Below, piece by piece: positions 52,510-64,000 of a stretch of DNA of 64,000 nt. The first letter of the stretch is position 1. Each line of letters begins with the position of its first letter. Position numbers and translations under genes: made by a program. The notes under the pieces are model-generated. The model was not told where the DNA came from and searched no databases. It worked only from the letters and a program-made list of their open reading frames with translations. The DNA is from Chrysomallon squamiferum (lineage: Eukaryota; Mollusca; Gastropoda; Neomphalida; Peltospiridae): the NCBI GenBank assembly GCA_012295275.1, contig CM022679.1:5991157-6055156 (forward strand). Reading direction: 5' to 3'.

Positions 52510-52924
52510 AACTGTACCTCTGTTGTTGACTAATAATGTACTATCAACAGAACTTAACCTAACTTATTTAAAAACATGAGGCAGGATACAGATAATATTT
52601 AATTTTCAATAATCAACTGGTAATGGCACCATCCTTTTTTTCTACTGGTCCCGTTTTATGCATGAGCAATGTACTTTTTTTTCTTCAGAAAATAACAACA
52701 GTAAATAAAATGTCTTTTACTCTTTAGTAATAATTCAAAAAATGTACGTTTAATTACAGAGAAATATGAATATATTTAAATTACTTTCAATATTTATGAA
52801 ATGGATGGCGTAAAAAATTATTTGTTAACGTTTGGACGAAATTTCTCGGTTCAGAGATTGTTGATACAAACGGAGATGGTACCTATATATTTGCATATAC
52901 AAAACCAGTTTGAAAATAAACAAA
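52510..52924. promoter_or_regulatory. Probable bidirectional promoter of AROS and ARL6IP1
   Basis: Only 415 bases separate the minus-strand AROS start codon from the plus-strand ARL6IP1 start codon. Both 5' leaders and both promoters must lie here unless one has an unseen upstream exon. No TATA box is convincing. CAAAATGGCGGAC around the ARL6IP1 start resembles a YY1-type AAGATGGCGGC element, which is common at housekeeping promoters with the start codon inside the motif. Confidence 0.5.
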
Positions 52925-55791
52925 ATGGCGGACAGTAGTTCAAATCTTATTCATCAAGAAATGGTTGGTATATATTTGTTAGTTAAAAGAATAGTTATTA
53001 TCCATCGAAGCATTTTTTCATTAGTAACCAAAGTGATACTAGGGTAGCAGTAATGAATATTATCTATATATATGCAAGCGTACGCTACTCCGACTATCCT
53101 TTCCGACTATTATAATTATTTTCATTTTCGGATTTCGGATTTGCCATTAAATTGTTAAACCTCTAAAAATAAATTATTATGATTATGTCATTTATATTTA
53201 GTATATCAGTCCAGTATCTATTAGAAGCACATTATAACATTTGAAACACGCCCACTCACCAGACCCACACACTGACACAGTGACATAGTCACGATAGTAT
53301 CAGTGACTGTCAGTTTCATTCCTTTAAGTTTAAGTTTAAGAAAATAACAAAATAATACTAATAATTAAATAGCAAATAAAACAATCCAAAAACACCCTAT
53401 ATAAACAGATAAAATTATTAATTATATAATTAAATGATAAATATATAAATCACACACACGCACACTCACACTTTTATGAAGTATTTAAAAAAAAAGATTC
53501 AAAATAAATATTCATAGACATTCATCTTTTTAAGGAGGTTCACTCAAAAGAAAATGAGGAAGAGAGGCTTGCTATTATAAAAAAGGATCTGGAAGGCTGG
53601 AGGGAACTACTCATACCCCTGAACAAACTTCTTAACTGGGACAAGCCCTACTATCCAGGCATCATTGTGGTGTTTACAACACTCGTCTTTTCGTAAGTGA
53701 TTGCTTATCACTGGGTTTTTAAACATAATGTATTACTCAGTTTTTCATTTTTAACTTTAAAAAAAATTTGGATTAATCATATTTCAGCATTGTATTAAAA
53801 AATCTATTTATAAATAGATTTTGATGAAACAGTATAACATCGTGTTACTGCCTTTGAAAATACTGTAACCTCAGCTGATTAAATAGTGTAAAATCTTGCT
53901 TCCATCTGATCAATTATTAAATTGTAAAATTCTTTTGATGCTGATTAAAGAAGTATTGAATATCATGTTGCCATTGTGAATATCAGATGATTTTCTCTCT
54001 TTCATTATCTTTAACCTCATAAATAATGCCAAACATGTGGATTAAAAATACATTCACCAAGTCATTAAATAAAACAACTTTTATTATTTAAAAAGTATTT
54101 TCAGTGTAAATAAAATTATAGTATTACTTTAAAATTATTTTTCAATGTAAATTAATTATTTTTTTGAATTTGTTTTCAGTGTAAATAATTTTAATTTTAT
54201 TTTGAAATTATTTTCAGTATAATTAATTATATTATTACTTTATATTTATTTTTCAATATAAATTTATTATTTTAAAATTATTTTTCAGAATGATTTGGTA
54301 TTTTGAACCCTCAGTCTTGACGACATTTTCCTTGCTTGGTCTAGTCATCAGCATAGTTGACTTCACTGTACCAATTATTGGGCCTGTGCTTTTCTCTGGT
54401 ACAAAGTGGTTAGTATTATAATAACACACTTTGTTGTGTTAATCTTTGGGCTGTATCCATAAGTTCATATAATGGTAAATGGTTTAATTTTATTTTTTGA
54501 TACCTTGTAAGGGCATGAGATATTTAAGTTAATTAGAAATATTTTAAAGTGGATTTATGTCTGTTAGACATATTAAATTTAACATTTTGTCCATTTCACA
54601 GGACTGTTACTCAGGAGCAGCAGTTTGAACAAATCTGTATTAGACTATGGAATGCCAAGGTTCACTTCTACAATTTTGTAGAAACAATGTCACAGCTGAA
54701 AACAGAAAAGCCCAAAATAGTAAGTATAGGTGTTCAGCTTTCTAAGCTTAGATTTAAATATCAGTATTGAGCTTTGTTTCTTTTTCTGAAAAATATAATT
54801 GATATAAGTGCAGTGTACAAACTTACGGAAAAGTGTTGGATTTTTATTTATGTTGTTTTTAAAAGTTTTTTTTCACTAAATATCAGTATTTAAAATCTGA
54901 TTTTCTGTTCTGCTTTTCTGTTATCTATTATTTTTAGATAATACTCAACTGTAAGACAAATACTGGGCTTCTAAGGAATAATATATGTGAAATATTGCTT
55001 TTAAAATGTTAGCTTTTTTGTTGTCTTTAAAACATTTTGCTAGCTTCTCAACTAGTATTATTTTCTTGTTTCTCTGTGAAATATTGAATAATTATTAAAA
55101 TTATTTTACTATGCAGTATTTCATTGTTGTCATGGGAATGCTGACACTGTTTGCCTGGATTGGATATCTGCTTGATAATCTGTTCCTAACATACATAATT
55201 GGTGAGTAATTTATTTTACCAGAAACTGTTATGTGATAAAAAAAAGCCAAACAAACATTTTTGTCAATGCTCTGCGAGAAGAATTGCTTTTTTTTTTTGA
55301 ATGTCAGTAAAATTGGTATATGCAGGTGAGGATAAAATAATTAAAAAATAAATAAACCCTGATTTCATTATTGAGATATGTGAATGTGGATTTGTCGTAG
55401 CTAAATTGACTGGTCAGCAAGCCTGAATTAAAAGTTTCCCCTAGTCATGGTATGATGGTAGATTTGTTGAACATTTAGTATATCCTAAATAATCACTAAC
55501 TTTAGCTATTGATATTATTTTATGAATAAATGTTTGTATTTATTTTTATGATGAGATTGATGCATTGCTTTATTGAGCTGCCGGTGCTGTCTGTGTGAGT
55601 GTTCAGAGAAGATGAAAAAGAAGTTTTTTACTATGATTATTATTCATATATTTACATTTATTATGTTTTTCCCAGTGAACATCACACTTCTTCAGCCAGG
55701 ACTAAGGCGTCATGCAGTTATCCAGAAGTACATTCAGAGAGTCAAGGCCATCCTCAATCGTCTGCTCTTCAACAAGACCAAGAAGAACTAA
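52925..55791 (+). CDS. ARL6IP1: ADP-ribosylation factor-like 6-interacting protein 1
   Basis: Six exons: 52925-52963, 53535-53692, 54289-54408, 54602-54719, 55117-55201 and 55676-55791. They total 636 nt, 211 residues (human 203). Landmarks in family order are LEGWRELLIPLNKLLNWDKP, WYFEPSVLT, DFTVPIIGP, SGTKWT-EQQFEQIC, EKPKIYF, AWIGYLLDNLFLTYII, and LLQPGLRRHAVIQKYI, followed by a lysine-rich tail ending KTKKKN. Hydrophobic segments near 54-72, 75-100, 146-164 and 165-182 give two hairpins of reticulon-like type. ARL6IP1 sits in the endoplasmic reticulum membrane, shapes tubules and, in vertebrates, binds ARL6 and has a hereditary spastic paraplegia link. The basic C-terminus fits an ER retention context. 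The donor after exon 1 is the weak GTTGGT. Exon 2 could start at 53538 instead, dropping one residue. Confidence 0.95.
54080..54288 (+). repeat. Degenerate intronic repeat with serial TTTTCAG sites
   Basis: Imperfect copies of TTTAAAATTATTTTTCAGTG or TATAAATTAATTAT-like units follow each other up to the acceptor of ARL6IP1 exon 3. Acceptor-like (T)nCAG sites occur near 54104, 54180 and 54217 ahead of the used site at 54286-54288. Confidence 0.6.
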
Positions 55792-56058
55792 TAAAAAATG
55801 ATGGCAGACATTTTTGCTTCAGCAGAAAACCATTGGATGAGATAACTGCTGTTCATCCTACTGTTGTCATTATGAAATTGGTTTTGTAGATTTTCCAGCA
55901 AATTAAATGTATTTCAGATTAATATTCAGTTAAAATTGAAGACACTTACCCCAAAATACACATTATATCCAAAGGAATATATTTACTTCTGCTTTTCTTG
56001 AATGTTTTTATGAGCATGATTATTTTAATTTGCAATTAAAACAATAGCAGAAAGAAAG

Positions 56059-56064
56059 AATAAA
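56059..56064 (+). promoter_or_regulatory. Candidate polyadenylation signal of ARL6IP1
   Basis: The first clear AATAAA cluster (AATAAATAAAATAAAATAAA) about 270 bases after the stop codon. Further hexamers follow within 1.5 kb. Confidence 0.35.
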
Positions 56065-56944
56065 TAAAATAAAATAAAAAACCTGTACAGAACTGCAACT
56101 AAAAGCTAGCTGAAATTAGTATTTATATTGTTAATGAAACTGTATGGATTTAATTCCAACAACAAAAGAAAAGGATTAAATTGTTATTTGTTTAATTTTA
56201 CAGCAGTCAAACAAAATGTAGAGAGCAGATTTAAGCAAATTAGATATTTTAATTCTCAGTTTGAACAACAAAAATTTAGTTTTCTTGTTTTGTCTATAAA
56301 AGAGAATTCAACATATATATATATATATTTTTTTTTTTTTGTCTTTAAAATGCAGTATATATACATGTGGTAAATGATTAATAATATGTGATTGATATTC
56401 AGTGAGATCTAGATTTGATTTAATTGCAGTTCATTTTTCTGAATGCTTTGCTGGAACACATGCATTTCTTTTTTATAACATAAAATTTTACGTAAAGCAT
56501 TTAAAACTGTAAACATTTTAATCCATAATTAGAAATGTTCAGAAGACGTGATTTTTATCAGTTATGTTAAATAATAATGTTTTGATGTGTTAACATTCAA
56601 ATATAATAAACAACTGAATACACACATAAAAAAACAGTATTTTTTAAATTCCACCAATTAAAAAAAATAAAAATAAAAATGAGCAAGAAAAAATAGTTAC
56701 TATTACACGTTAAACCATAATTTTTCTTTTATCTTTATAAACTCTGAGCACTAAAAATATTGAAAACTGAGTATAAATCAAGACAAAATTATTACTGTGG
56801 AGAATTTAAAACTTCACAGCAATTTTCAGTCTGTTGCTGAGTATCAGGACTATAGCAGGAGTTGTGCTAAAACTTTTAGTATCTTGCTTTCATGTTCTTT
56901 TACAAACTCTTCATTAACTGATTCTTTTAAAGTGATTGTTTGTT

Positions 56945-57045
56945 ACCCTAGGACTGTTTTATGTTGTTGATGGCCAATATATTGCATGCAATTATTCTGA
57001 CTGTTTTATGTTGTTGAGGCCAATATATTGCATGTGATTACTAAA
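56945..57045. repeat. Tandem duplication, about 53 bases, two copies
   Basis: GACTGTTTTATGTTGTTGA followed by GGCCAATATATTGCATG and AATTA-type sequence occurs twice head to tail with a few differences. Confidence 0.8.
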
Positions 57046-57762
57046 CAAGTTGTACATTTATCCTGGCCTTTTTGTGGGTTTTTTGTTATTTCTTTTTTTA
57101 CATTTTGATATTTAGAAATTAGATGCATGTTATGTTTTATTTTTTTACGAAGCATACAAACTGACATATTGATGTTTAGGTGTGTGTTTTATGTTTTTTT
57201 TTATTAAATGCTGTAATATATTACTGCATGTTTAATACAATTTTACTGCTGCAATTTATCCTGTAATATGTCTGAAAAATGTTTTTATCATCAGCTCTTT
57301 TAATCTTTTTACATTTTATCATTTACTGAAACAAAAAAACTTTTTAATATTTTGATTACATTACAATATTATTGTTATTTATAATGTTTGCATATTGTGT
57401 TTGTTTTCAGCAATATTTTTAATATACATTTTATTGTAACATTTCATTTTTCATTTATTTTGCTACATAATAAATAAAAATTTATTTTATTTCTTCATTA
57501 AAATCATGTTAGGAAAATTAAGAATCTTGTAATATTGTTTGTTGTCTGTATTGCATATGTAATTAATTCTTTAACTATTTATGTGCCAAAATTAAACCAA
57601 ATACTGCCTGCTACATTTTATTTATTAACAATGTCAGGCACTTTCGTGTTTAGGTTCTTGCATATATTTATGTGTGTTCATCTCTGTATCTTCAGAGGTG
57701 ACAGCAATTCCCTTTAGTAAATTTTGTCTATGATTCTAGACATTTTGGACTCCCTGAAAAAC

Positions 57763-57764
<2 letters not shown>

Positions 57765-57811
<47 letters not shown>
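57765..57811. repeat. (AT)n microsatellite
   Basis: About 23 uninterrupted AT dinucleotides, able to extrude as a cruciform. Confidence 0.95.
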
Positions 57812-57813
<2 letters not shown>

Positions 57814-58798
57814 GGTTTTTTTACAAAACTTACAAGTTTTATCTATTGAATTTTTAAATAGGGCATAATAAAATATATTCTGATATATTTTTTCTGGCAT
57901 TATTAAATGAAAAAGGAATCCCAAATGTTAGAAAACTGAAAATGCAATTAAATTAATTAATGCTATTATAATTTTTCTAATGTTAATATTATTTTTAATC
58001 TTGTACATATTTATTTAATAACTTAGTTTTGTTCCTAAGCTTATTTCTAATCTATTTTTACATTCCTTTTAAGTTTAAATTTTTCCCGTTTTGGTTGCAT
58101 TATTTAATATATCTAATTAATGTGACACACAAACAAGTGGTTAAAGATAGAAAATAGAAATATTAAATAGTATGCTTTAATATCTTAATTTTAATAACCT
58201 AATATTTGAATTTAATCTTGAAATACATTTAACATATTGGGTAAAACTTGGGTAAAACTTTATTAATGATGAAGGTATAAAAATGTTTATGTAATTAAGA
58301 TTAATAATTAACAGAATAAGATGAAATACGTTTTGGGAGTTACAAAATAAATATAATAAATTTAATTGTAAAGTACATTTAGGAAATTTCATTACAAAAT
58401 AAGTATATTTAAAAGATAATTATAACAAATAATCTGTGAATAAAACTGTAACTAGTTATGTATTCTCATTAACCATAAGAATTTATGAATTATTTCCTTT
58501 ATTTATGGTGTGTTTGCTTGAATGTGGCTTTTTTTTCTTCTTTACTTAAGAATGTGCGTGTGTATTAGTAAACATGATTTGTTGGTAAATTCAAAAGAGA
58601 ATTCCTAATTTATTTATTTTTTAAACTATTGAAAGAGTTGCAATGTTTTTCTTTTTCTTTCATTGTTTTTATAATAAGATATTTTAAATTATTCCCTATT
58701 TGTTGTTTTTGTTGTTGAGAAATAAATAAAAAAAAAAAAAAAAAAAATAAAAAATAAATATAATAATAATAATTAATAAGTAAGTAAATAAATAAATT

Positions 58799-58827
58799 GA
58801 AAACATTTTAAAATTTAAAATGTTTTC
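58799..58827. repeat. Near-perfect inverted repeat
   Basis: GAAAACATTTTAAA meets its reverse complement TTTAAAATGTTTTC, with only the centre imperfect. The arms are 13-14 bases. It may be chance in AT-rich sequence. Confidence 0.6.
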
Positions 58828-59509
58828 ATGTTATATCTTAAATCTTTTTTTTTATATATTTTTATTACAAAAAGCTAGTCTCTATATATTTTTCTTGTGA
58901 GAGGAATATAATTTGTAGTTTTCATTTATTTTTTGTATTGAGTGGGAATTTCATTTGTTTTGTTGTTAAAGGCCAGTAGTGTGCCTTACAAATATTTTAA
59001 AATCATTTAATTCCCCATTTGTTTATTCACTCATTTTCATCCCATTTTAGCCTTGGTAAACTTTTGTTATCTTCTAACAGTTCAGACCCATGTAATACAA
59101 AAGAAAAAGAAAAGGAAAATTTGAATTGTAAAAAAAGTTAATTATATAATAACTAATATAATAAAAAATGTCTGTAAAATTTAGACAGTGGTTTTGTCTT
59201 CATACCCTTCAGTTTTTAAAATTACCATTCCAGTAATTATTTAAAAATGTACTATAACCTTATTGAAATAACTGGTCCAGTTGTTAGCTAAACTTTGATA
59301 TATATATTACAATCTGTCAAATTTGTTGACTGGTATCTTGTATGTGAAGATTAATGCAGATGAGTGGCTACTGTATGATTAATATATTTTTATTAGTCAA
59401 TTTAATTGGCTACTGGATGAAAACCTTACAAATCTAGAATCATTCCTATTGATTTGTTACTTTTCACCTTACATTTCTGATTCCATTTAAGTTTGTGATG
59501 ATAAGTTGT

Positions 59510-59645
59510 TTTTAGCTAATTAACAGTAGTAATTGTTGTGATAATGGATTATTGCAGCTAATTACCAGTAGTAATTATTGTGATATTGGATTACTTATAA
59601 CTTTGTGTCAGTAGTAAATATTGTGATAATGGATAACTGTTTTTT
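59510..59645. repeat. About 48-base tandem repeat, three copies
   Basis: Copies share TTAGCTAATTAACAGTAGTA-like sequence followed by ATTGTTGTGATAATGGATTA. The third copy is more diverged. Confidence 0.75.
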
Positions 59646-61364
59646 ATTATCAGTGATAAAAGATTATTGTAATCAGAGGTTGGTACAAGTTTTGTTATGG
59701 ACAAGTTTTGTGTGGTTATTCTAGGTTGTAAATAATTAGATACAGTTAATTTGTTCTAATGGATTGATGTCCTAAAAAACAGCAGTTTTGTATTAATGTT
59801 TTATTAGAGTAAATAAATAATAAATCTATATACATGTAGCTGTTTCAGAATAATATATTATTACAGTGGTTATATATAAATGTTGCTGTTTTTGGATTAT
59901 GTATTAATAAAAAAAATTATGTAACAAATTCATATAAATGTACTGGTTTGTACTAAAGAATCTTTAAAATAAATATATAGATAACAAAAGTTCATGCAGG
60001 CTGTTGCTCTGTATTATTATGGAACTTATATAATACATTCACATCCATGTACGTGTTTTATACTAACGAATTATTAAAGTAAAGGCATGAAGCTGTATTG
60101 TAAAAGGTCATATCTAGATTAATTTAGCAAGAGATATCTTTATGAGAATTATTTGTCTGAAATCCTTAGTATTAGTTCTCATTATGTAGAATATTGTGAT
60201 TATGTAATTAACATTATTTTATGCTAAATAAATAGCCATTCTTGTCATGTGCAAATGAGGGAAATAAAACCCATTCAGGGCCTACATGGTTTTTTCTGAC
60301 TCCTAAGACCTTCCTTGAACTGTTTCTGTTGTGGCATATTGTTGTTACACTAGATGTATTTGTGCATTGATATTCAAGTATTTTATAGTTAACATGTTAA
60401 AACCATGTACTGGGTTTTTTGTTGCTGTAGCTCTACAAAACAGACAGCATGTAATAACATATTTATTATTCAGTTTAATGTCCCATGGTTACATCTGTCT
60501 TAATAAGGATTGAAAATGGAGTTAGCAGCTGTTGTGTATTAATTTAGAAAATATTCTATATATATATGGATTAAATTTATTACTGGATATGAATAAGATG
60601 ATTGATGAAATCATAAAGAAAATGTAATTTTGAAAACTAATTATTTGAATCTTGTCAGAGTATTTTTTAAAACATCCTGTACTAATTAACATGATGTCAA
60701 ATCAGTCCAGGTTTATGCTCAATATAATATTACTTGCTGCCTTTAAAAGATTATTTTTGTATTTGTTTTTCAAACTGTAAATGCTTGATGAACTTTTTCT
60801 GTTTTGATAAAGAGCCAAAGTTTGTAATTAAGGAAGGCCTTTTAGACTAAAAATATCATACATTTATAAATCTAGCTAATAAGAAAAAAGATTTAAAAAA
60901 TTTAAAAATCAAATTATTATTATTATTATTATTTTAAATTGTGAACTAAAATAAAACATCAAGTGAAAAAACATAATATCTAAATTCAGATTTTATTTTA
61001 AAAAAAACTAATTAACATTTTAAACTAATAATCAAATAGGTTTTTTGGGATGTGGGGGGCTGAAATTGAAATTCATGCTTATGTCTAGATTATAATATAT
61101 TGGTAAAATAGCTGATGAGACTACAGAAGAATAACTGGGGAGTAAAATATTTAAAATGTAAAAACAAGTATAAAAATTAAATATTTCAGTACAAGGAATA
61201 TAAAATTAATATATTAACTTTAAAATTAAATGTTTCTGTACAAGAAATATAAAATTTTATGTCTATTTTATGTTTTAATAATTCCAGTACAGTTGTTGAT
61301 GTTTGTGGTTTAAAGTAATGATCATTGTGAATGTTCTGTAAATGTTTGTTATTATTGTTCCTTG

Positions 61365-61463
61365 TGGTGCTTTTTGCAGATGGTAGCTAACTTGTCACTG
61401 GAGAGCCGCAATGTTTTGAAAGGAAGATTCTATGAAAAAAAAAAAAAAAAAAAAAAAACAGTG

Positions 61464-61498
<35 letters not shown>

Positions 61499-61560
61499 AC
61501 AGTGAAAAAAATAAAAAAAAATAAAATAAAAATAAAAATCAATAAATAATAAAAAAGAAA
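61365..61560. mobile_element. Possible retroposon 3' end with long poly-A
   Basis: About 60 bases of balanced composition (GTCACTGGAGAGCCGCAATG and flanks) lead into two long adenine runs, separated and followed by ACAGTGAAAA and AACAGTGAAAA. Non-AT-rich sequence ending in a long poly-A looks like a SINE or processed-transcript tail. The body is too short to name. Confidence 0.35.
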
Positions 61561-62299
61561 AGGAAACTAAAAACTTCAGTTGAAATCTATCTTGAATACT
61601 GCGGAAGATTTTTTTTTTAATTTCTGTTATCTCATTTTTTTAAAATATGTTTTAAACTCAAAAAATATAAATAAAAATATCTTCAAATCTTTCAAGTATT
61701 TCTGGCTCTCAAGTGACTAACTGGTTTTTATTAAATAATTTATTTTTATTTAGAAATCTTCCTCTTTCAGTTAATTAAATTTTGAACAAATACTGTATTG
61801 ATTATTTCAATCATTTTCATTTATTTTTCATGATGGCAGATGGCACACATCATTACATTTTAAGGCATTTAAAATCATCCAGAAGAATGGTAATATATAT
61901 CTTGTTTTAATAATTAAAAAAAAAATTGTAAGATTTGTTTTTCTTAAACTACATTTTTGTGGGTAATTACTGATTATTGATAAAACCTACCAGTGAGAAT
62001 ATACAACATAATATTCAATAATTTTATTCATTAGAATTAATTTTTTAAAAGTAAAATTTGGTGCAAAATGTTTTATAAATTTTCATTTATCCTTCATTAA
62101 TTATATTAACACATTATTTAAAATGGATTATGGAGATCATCGTGTGATTTTTAAAACTGGTACTGGCTACTACATAATTGGTTTAAATGTCTTCCAGACT
62201 TTGTTTGATGATATCTGTAATTATTTTATGCTTCACAGCTTTTAATCTATTTTATATTCACTTTGTAATAATAGTAAAATATAAAATAAATGTTTCACC

Positions 62300-62553
62300 A
62301 TTTATTTATTTATTTATTGTATTTTGTTGTTAGACATGAAAAAAAAAAAAAAAAAAAAACGGTTTAGTAAATCAAAAAAACAAAGTCATTCAGAAAGTTA
62401 TAACATCCCATATTTGCTTTCCTAAAGAATTTATTTATTTATTTGATTTTGTTGTTAGACATGAAAAAAAAATTGAGATTAAGATAAAAAAAAATTAAAA
62501 TAAAAAGGCATTTAGAAAGTTTCAGTATCACATATTTGCATTCCTAAAGAATT
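62300..62553. repeat. Tandem duplication of about 125 bases
   Basis: Two copies share TTTATTTATTTATT, TTTTGTTGTTAGACATGAAA, a poly-A, CATTCAGAAAGTT/CATTTAGAAAGTT, and CATATTTGC(T/A)TTCCTAAAGAA in order. Confidence 0.85.
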
Positions 62554-62962
62554 ATTGTCCATATTTTATGTATCCAATATTTTTGTGTTCCTGTGTAGAA
62601 GTATAAACCCATTGATTATGATGTTGCAATGAGAGTTAAGGATTAAATTAATTAGAGGCCCAGCACCTACTCAGTCTTACCATTCTTCTCATAACCCTAA
62701 ATTTGATCAAGACAGATGTTTCAACCACAAGCGGATATAGATAATGCTAAACATCTTTTTAATATTTAGTAGATTACTTGTTGCTAATTAGTACCAATAA
62801 CCATAAAGTAACAATATAAAAATGTTTGATATTAAAAAAAAAAATCATTCATTGTTCCAAAAGATTATCATAAGATTCTGAATATATTAAGTTTAGTTGT
62901 CATATCAAAAGAAAAGAAGAACAACAAAAAGATATAAGGAAAAAATATTTTATTTCTTATAG

Positions 62963-62996
<34 letters not shown>

Positions 62997-64000
62997 TCAT
63001 GGTAAACCATGTTTAACAATTATTCAAATAAATTTCAAGAAAAATACTTTATTTGTTTTGCTGTAGATTTATTTCTAGATTATAAAAGGAAACAATGACA
63101 ACTAATGACAACAGTGATCCTTTTTTAACAATTATTACAGTAAATTCATACAACAAATGCACTTTTTTCTTATGGGAAAAATCTTTAAAATCTTGAAAAT
63201 TTAATAATGTGTGTAAAACTATGACACAACCATTATCACAACACAGCAACTTAAAATGAATTGTAAAATGATTGCTTCAACTGATCAAGTTATACAACAT
63301 TTAATTTATTTAAAAAATACCACAAAATTATAATATAATAAAAGATTTCTATGTAAAAACAAGTTGAATTCAACCTATTCAAATTATGATAATAATCTAA
63401 TGTTTTTTTTTATTATTATTATTTTTTTAATACTTTGGTATACATTTTCTGGATGCTAATGAAAGTGTGTATGAAGAGATATATAAAAGCTGTTTTGGTT
63501 TAGCACCAAGTGTGTGATAATTAAATGCAACATAATATATTGACAGGTCAATTATCACTAGTTTCTAGCTTGTCGTATGAAAAACATTCCAATAAAAATA
63601 AATATTTTTAAAATTATACATGTGAAACTTAATACTAAGAGAAATCAGTTTTCAAAACACAAAGATGTTTAAAAAAACAAAACAAAGATAAACAAACTAA
63701 TATCTGATTATGAGTATCTATTGATATATCCTCTAACAAGGTGTATGTTTATTTTCATGCATAAATTAAAAAAAGTGTGACACTTACAGGTATTATATAC
63801 AGGTGATGTGGTGAAATCAGCAATTACAAAGTATAAATGTAAGAAGTGAATTTACTACGTTTTGGCTCTTAATAAATTTTGTTCAAAATTATTTCAAATG
63901 CTATGCTATGTTCTATTCCAGCATGACTGTTTCATTGCTTTTATGTGCTAGGCCATAACTTGTTTTTTATTTGTATTTTTATTTTCTAATAAAATTTACT

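Larger units (their letters stand above)
55792..64000. other. Gene-poor 3' region
   Basis: 8.2 kb with no recognisable coding exon on either strand. The start should hold the ARL6IP1 3' UTR (AATAAA at about 56059-56064, then several more). The rest is AT-rich with poly-A and poly-T runs. It has an (AT)n at 57765-57811 and small tandem duplications near 56.96-57.05, 59.51-59.64 and 62.30-62.55 kb. A possible retroposon tail lies near 61.38-61.56 kb. Short reading frames (57535, 60331, 63049 and others) lack any motif. Confidence 0.65.

Noticed and set aside
55573..55889. Two frames around the last ARL6IP1 exon (72 and 96 residues)
   Set aside because: One is the true exon extended upstream into the intron. 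The other is the same DNA in a shifted frame.
1..64000. CRISPR array, integrated virus or bacterial-type operon
   Set aside because: The direct repeats present lack unique spacers of CRISPR type. No integrase, polymerase or capsid-like frame was seen, and all genes are spliced and eukaryotic.

Overview
This is an intron-rich, AT-rich (roughly 70 % A+T by eye) eukaryotic nuclear window. Long introns with GT/AG borders, many (AAT)n, (TG)n and (A)n tracts, and a Quiver/Sleepless-type Ly6 gene point to a protostome animal. A mollusc-like lophotrochozoan is the best guess, but the phylum is inferred, not proven. No bacterial operons, CRISPR arrays, rRNA or convincing tRNA genes were seen.

Five protein-coding genes could be rebuilt exon by exon. 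In every one the exon lengths sum to a multiple of three and all splice phases match. (1) 214-2785, minus: a 147-residue GPI-anchored Ly6/Quiver-Sleepless-like protein in three exons. (2) 5825-33059, plus: a 1014-residue transmembrane channel-like protein (TMC family, probably TMC7-like) in 19 coding exons, with a 9.4-kb fourth-exon-proximal intron and an in-frame alternative first exon at 6995-7067. (3) 41693-48136, plus: COP9 signalosome subunit 3 (COPS3), 424 residues in 15 exons. (4) 50558-52509, minus: an AROS/RPS19BP1-like protein, about 150 residues in four exons. (5) 52925-55791, plus: ARL6IP1, 211 residues in six exons.

Layout: genes 1 and 2 are head-to-head with about 2.5 kb between them. 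Downstream of TMC lies a striking minisatellite domain (about 35.1-37.85 kb). It has a 62-bp family with a shorter variant unit, followed by a near-perfect 60-bp family. COPS3 and AROS converge. AROS and ARL6IP1 are divergent, with start codons only 415 bp apart, so they probably share a bidirectional promoter. The last 8.2 kb (55.8-64 kb) shows no recognisable gene: it is AT-rich sequence with small duplications and a possible retroposon tail.

The genes do not form a pathway. They are a surface Ly6 protein, a membrane channel-like protein, a deneddylase-complex subunit, a nucleolar/SIRT1 regulator-type protein and an ER-shaping protein. The TMC-ARL6IP1 neighbourhood recalls human 16p12.3, where ARL6IP1 and TMC7 are also close. 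No wholly new system was demonstrated. The best leads are the alternative TMC N-termini and the minisatellite with GATA-like motifs in most full-length units.
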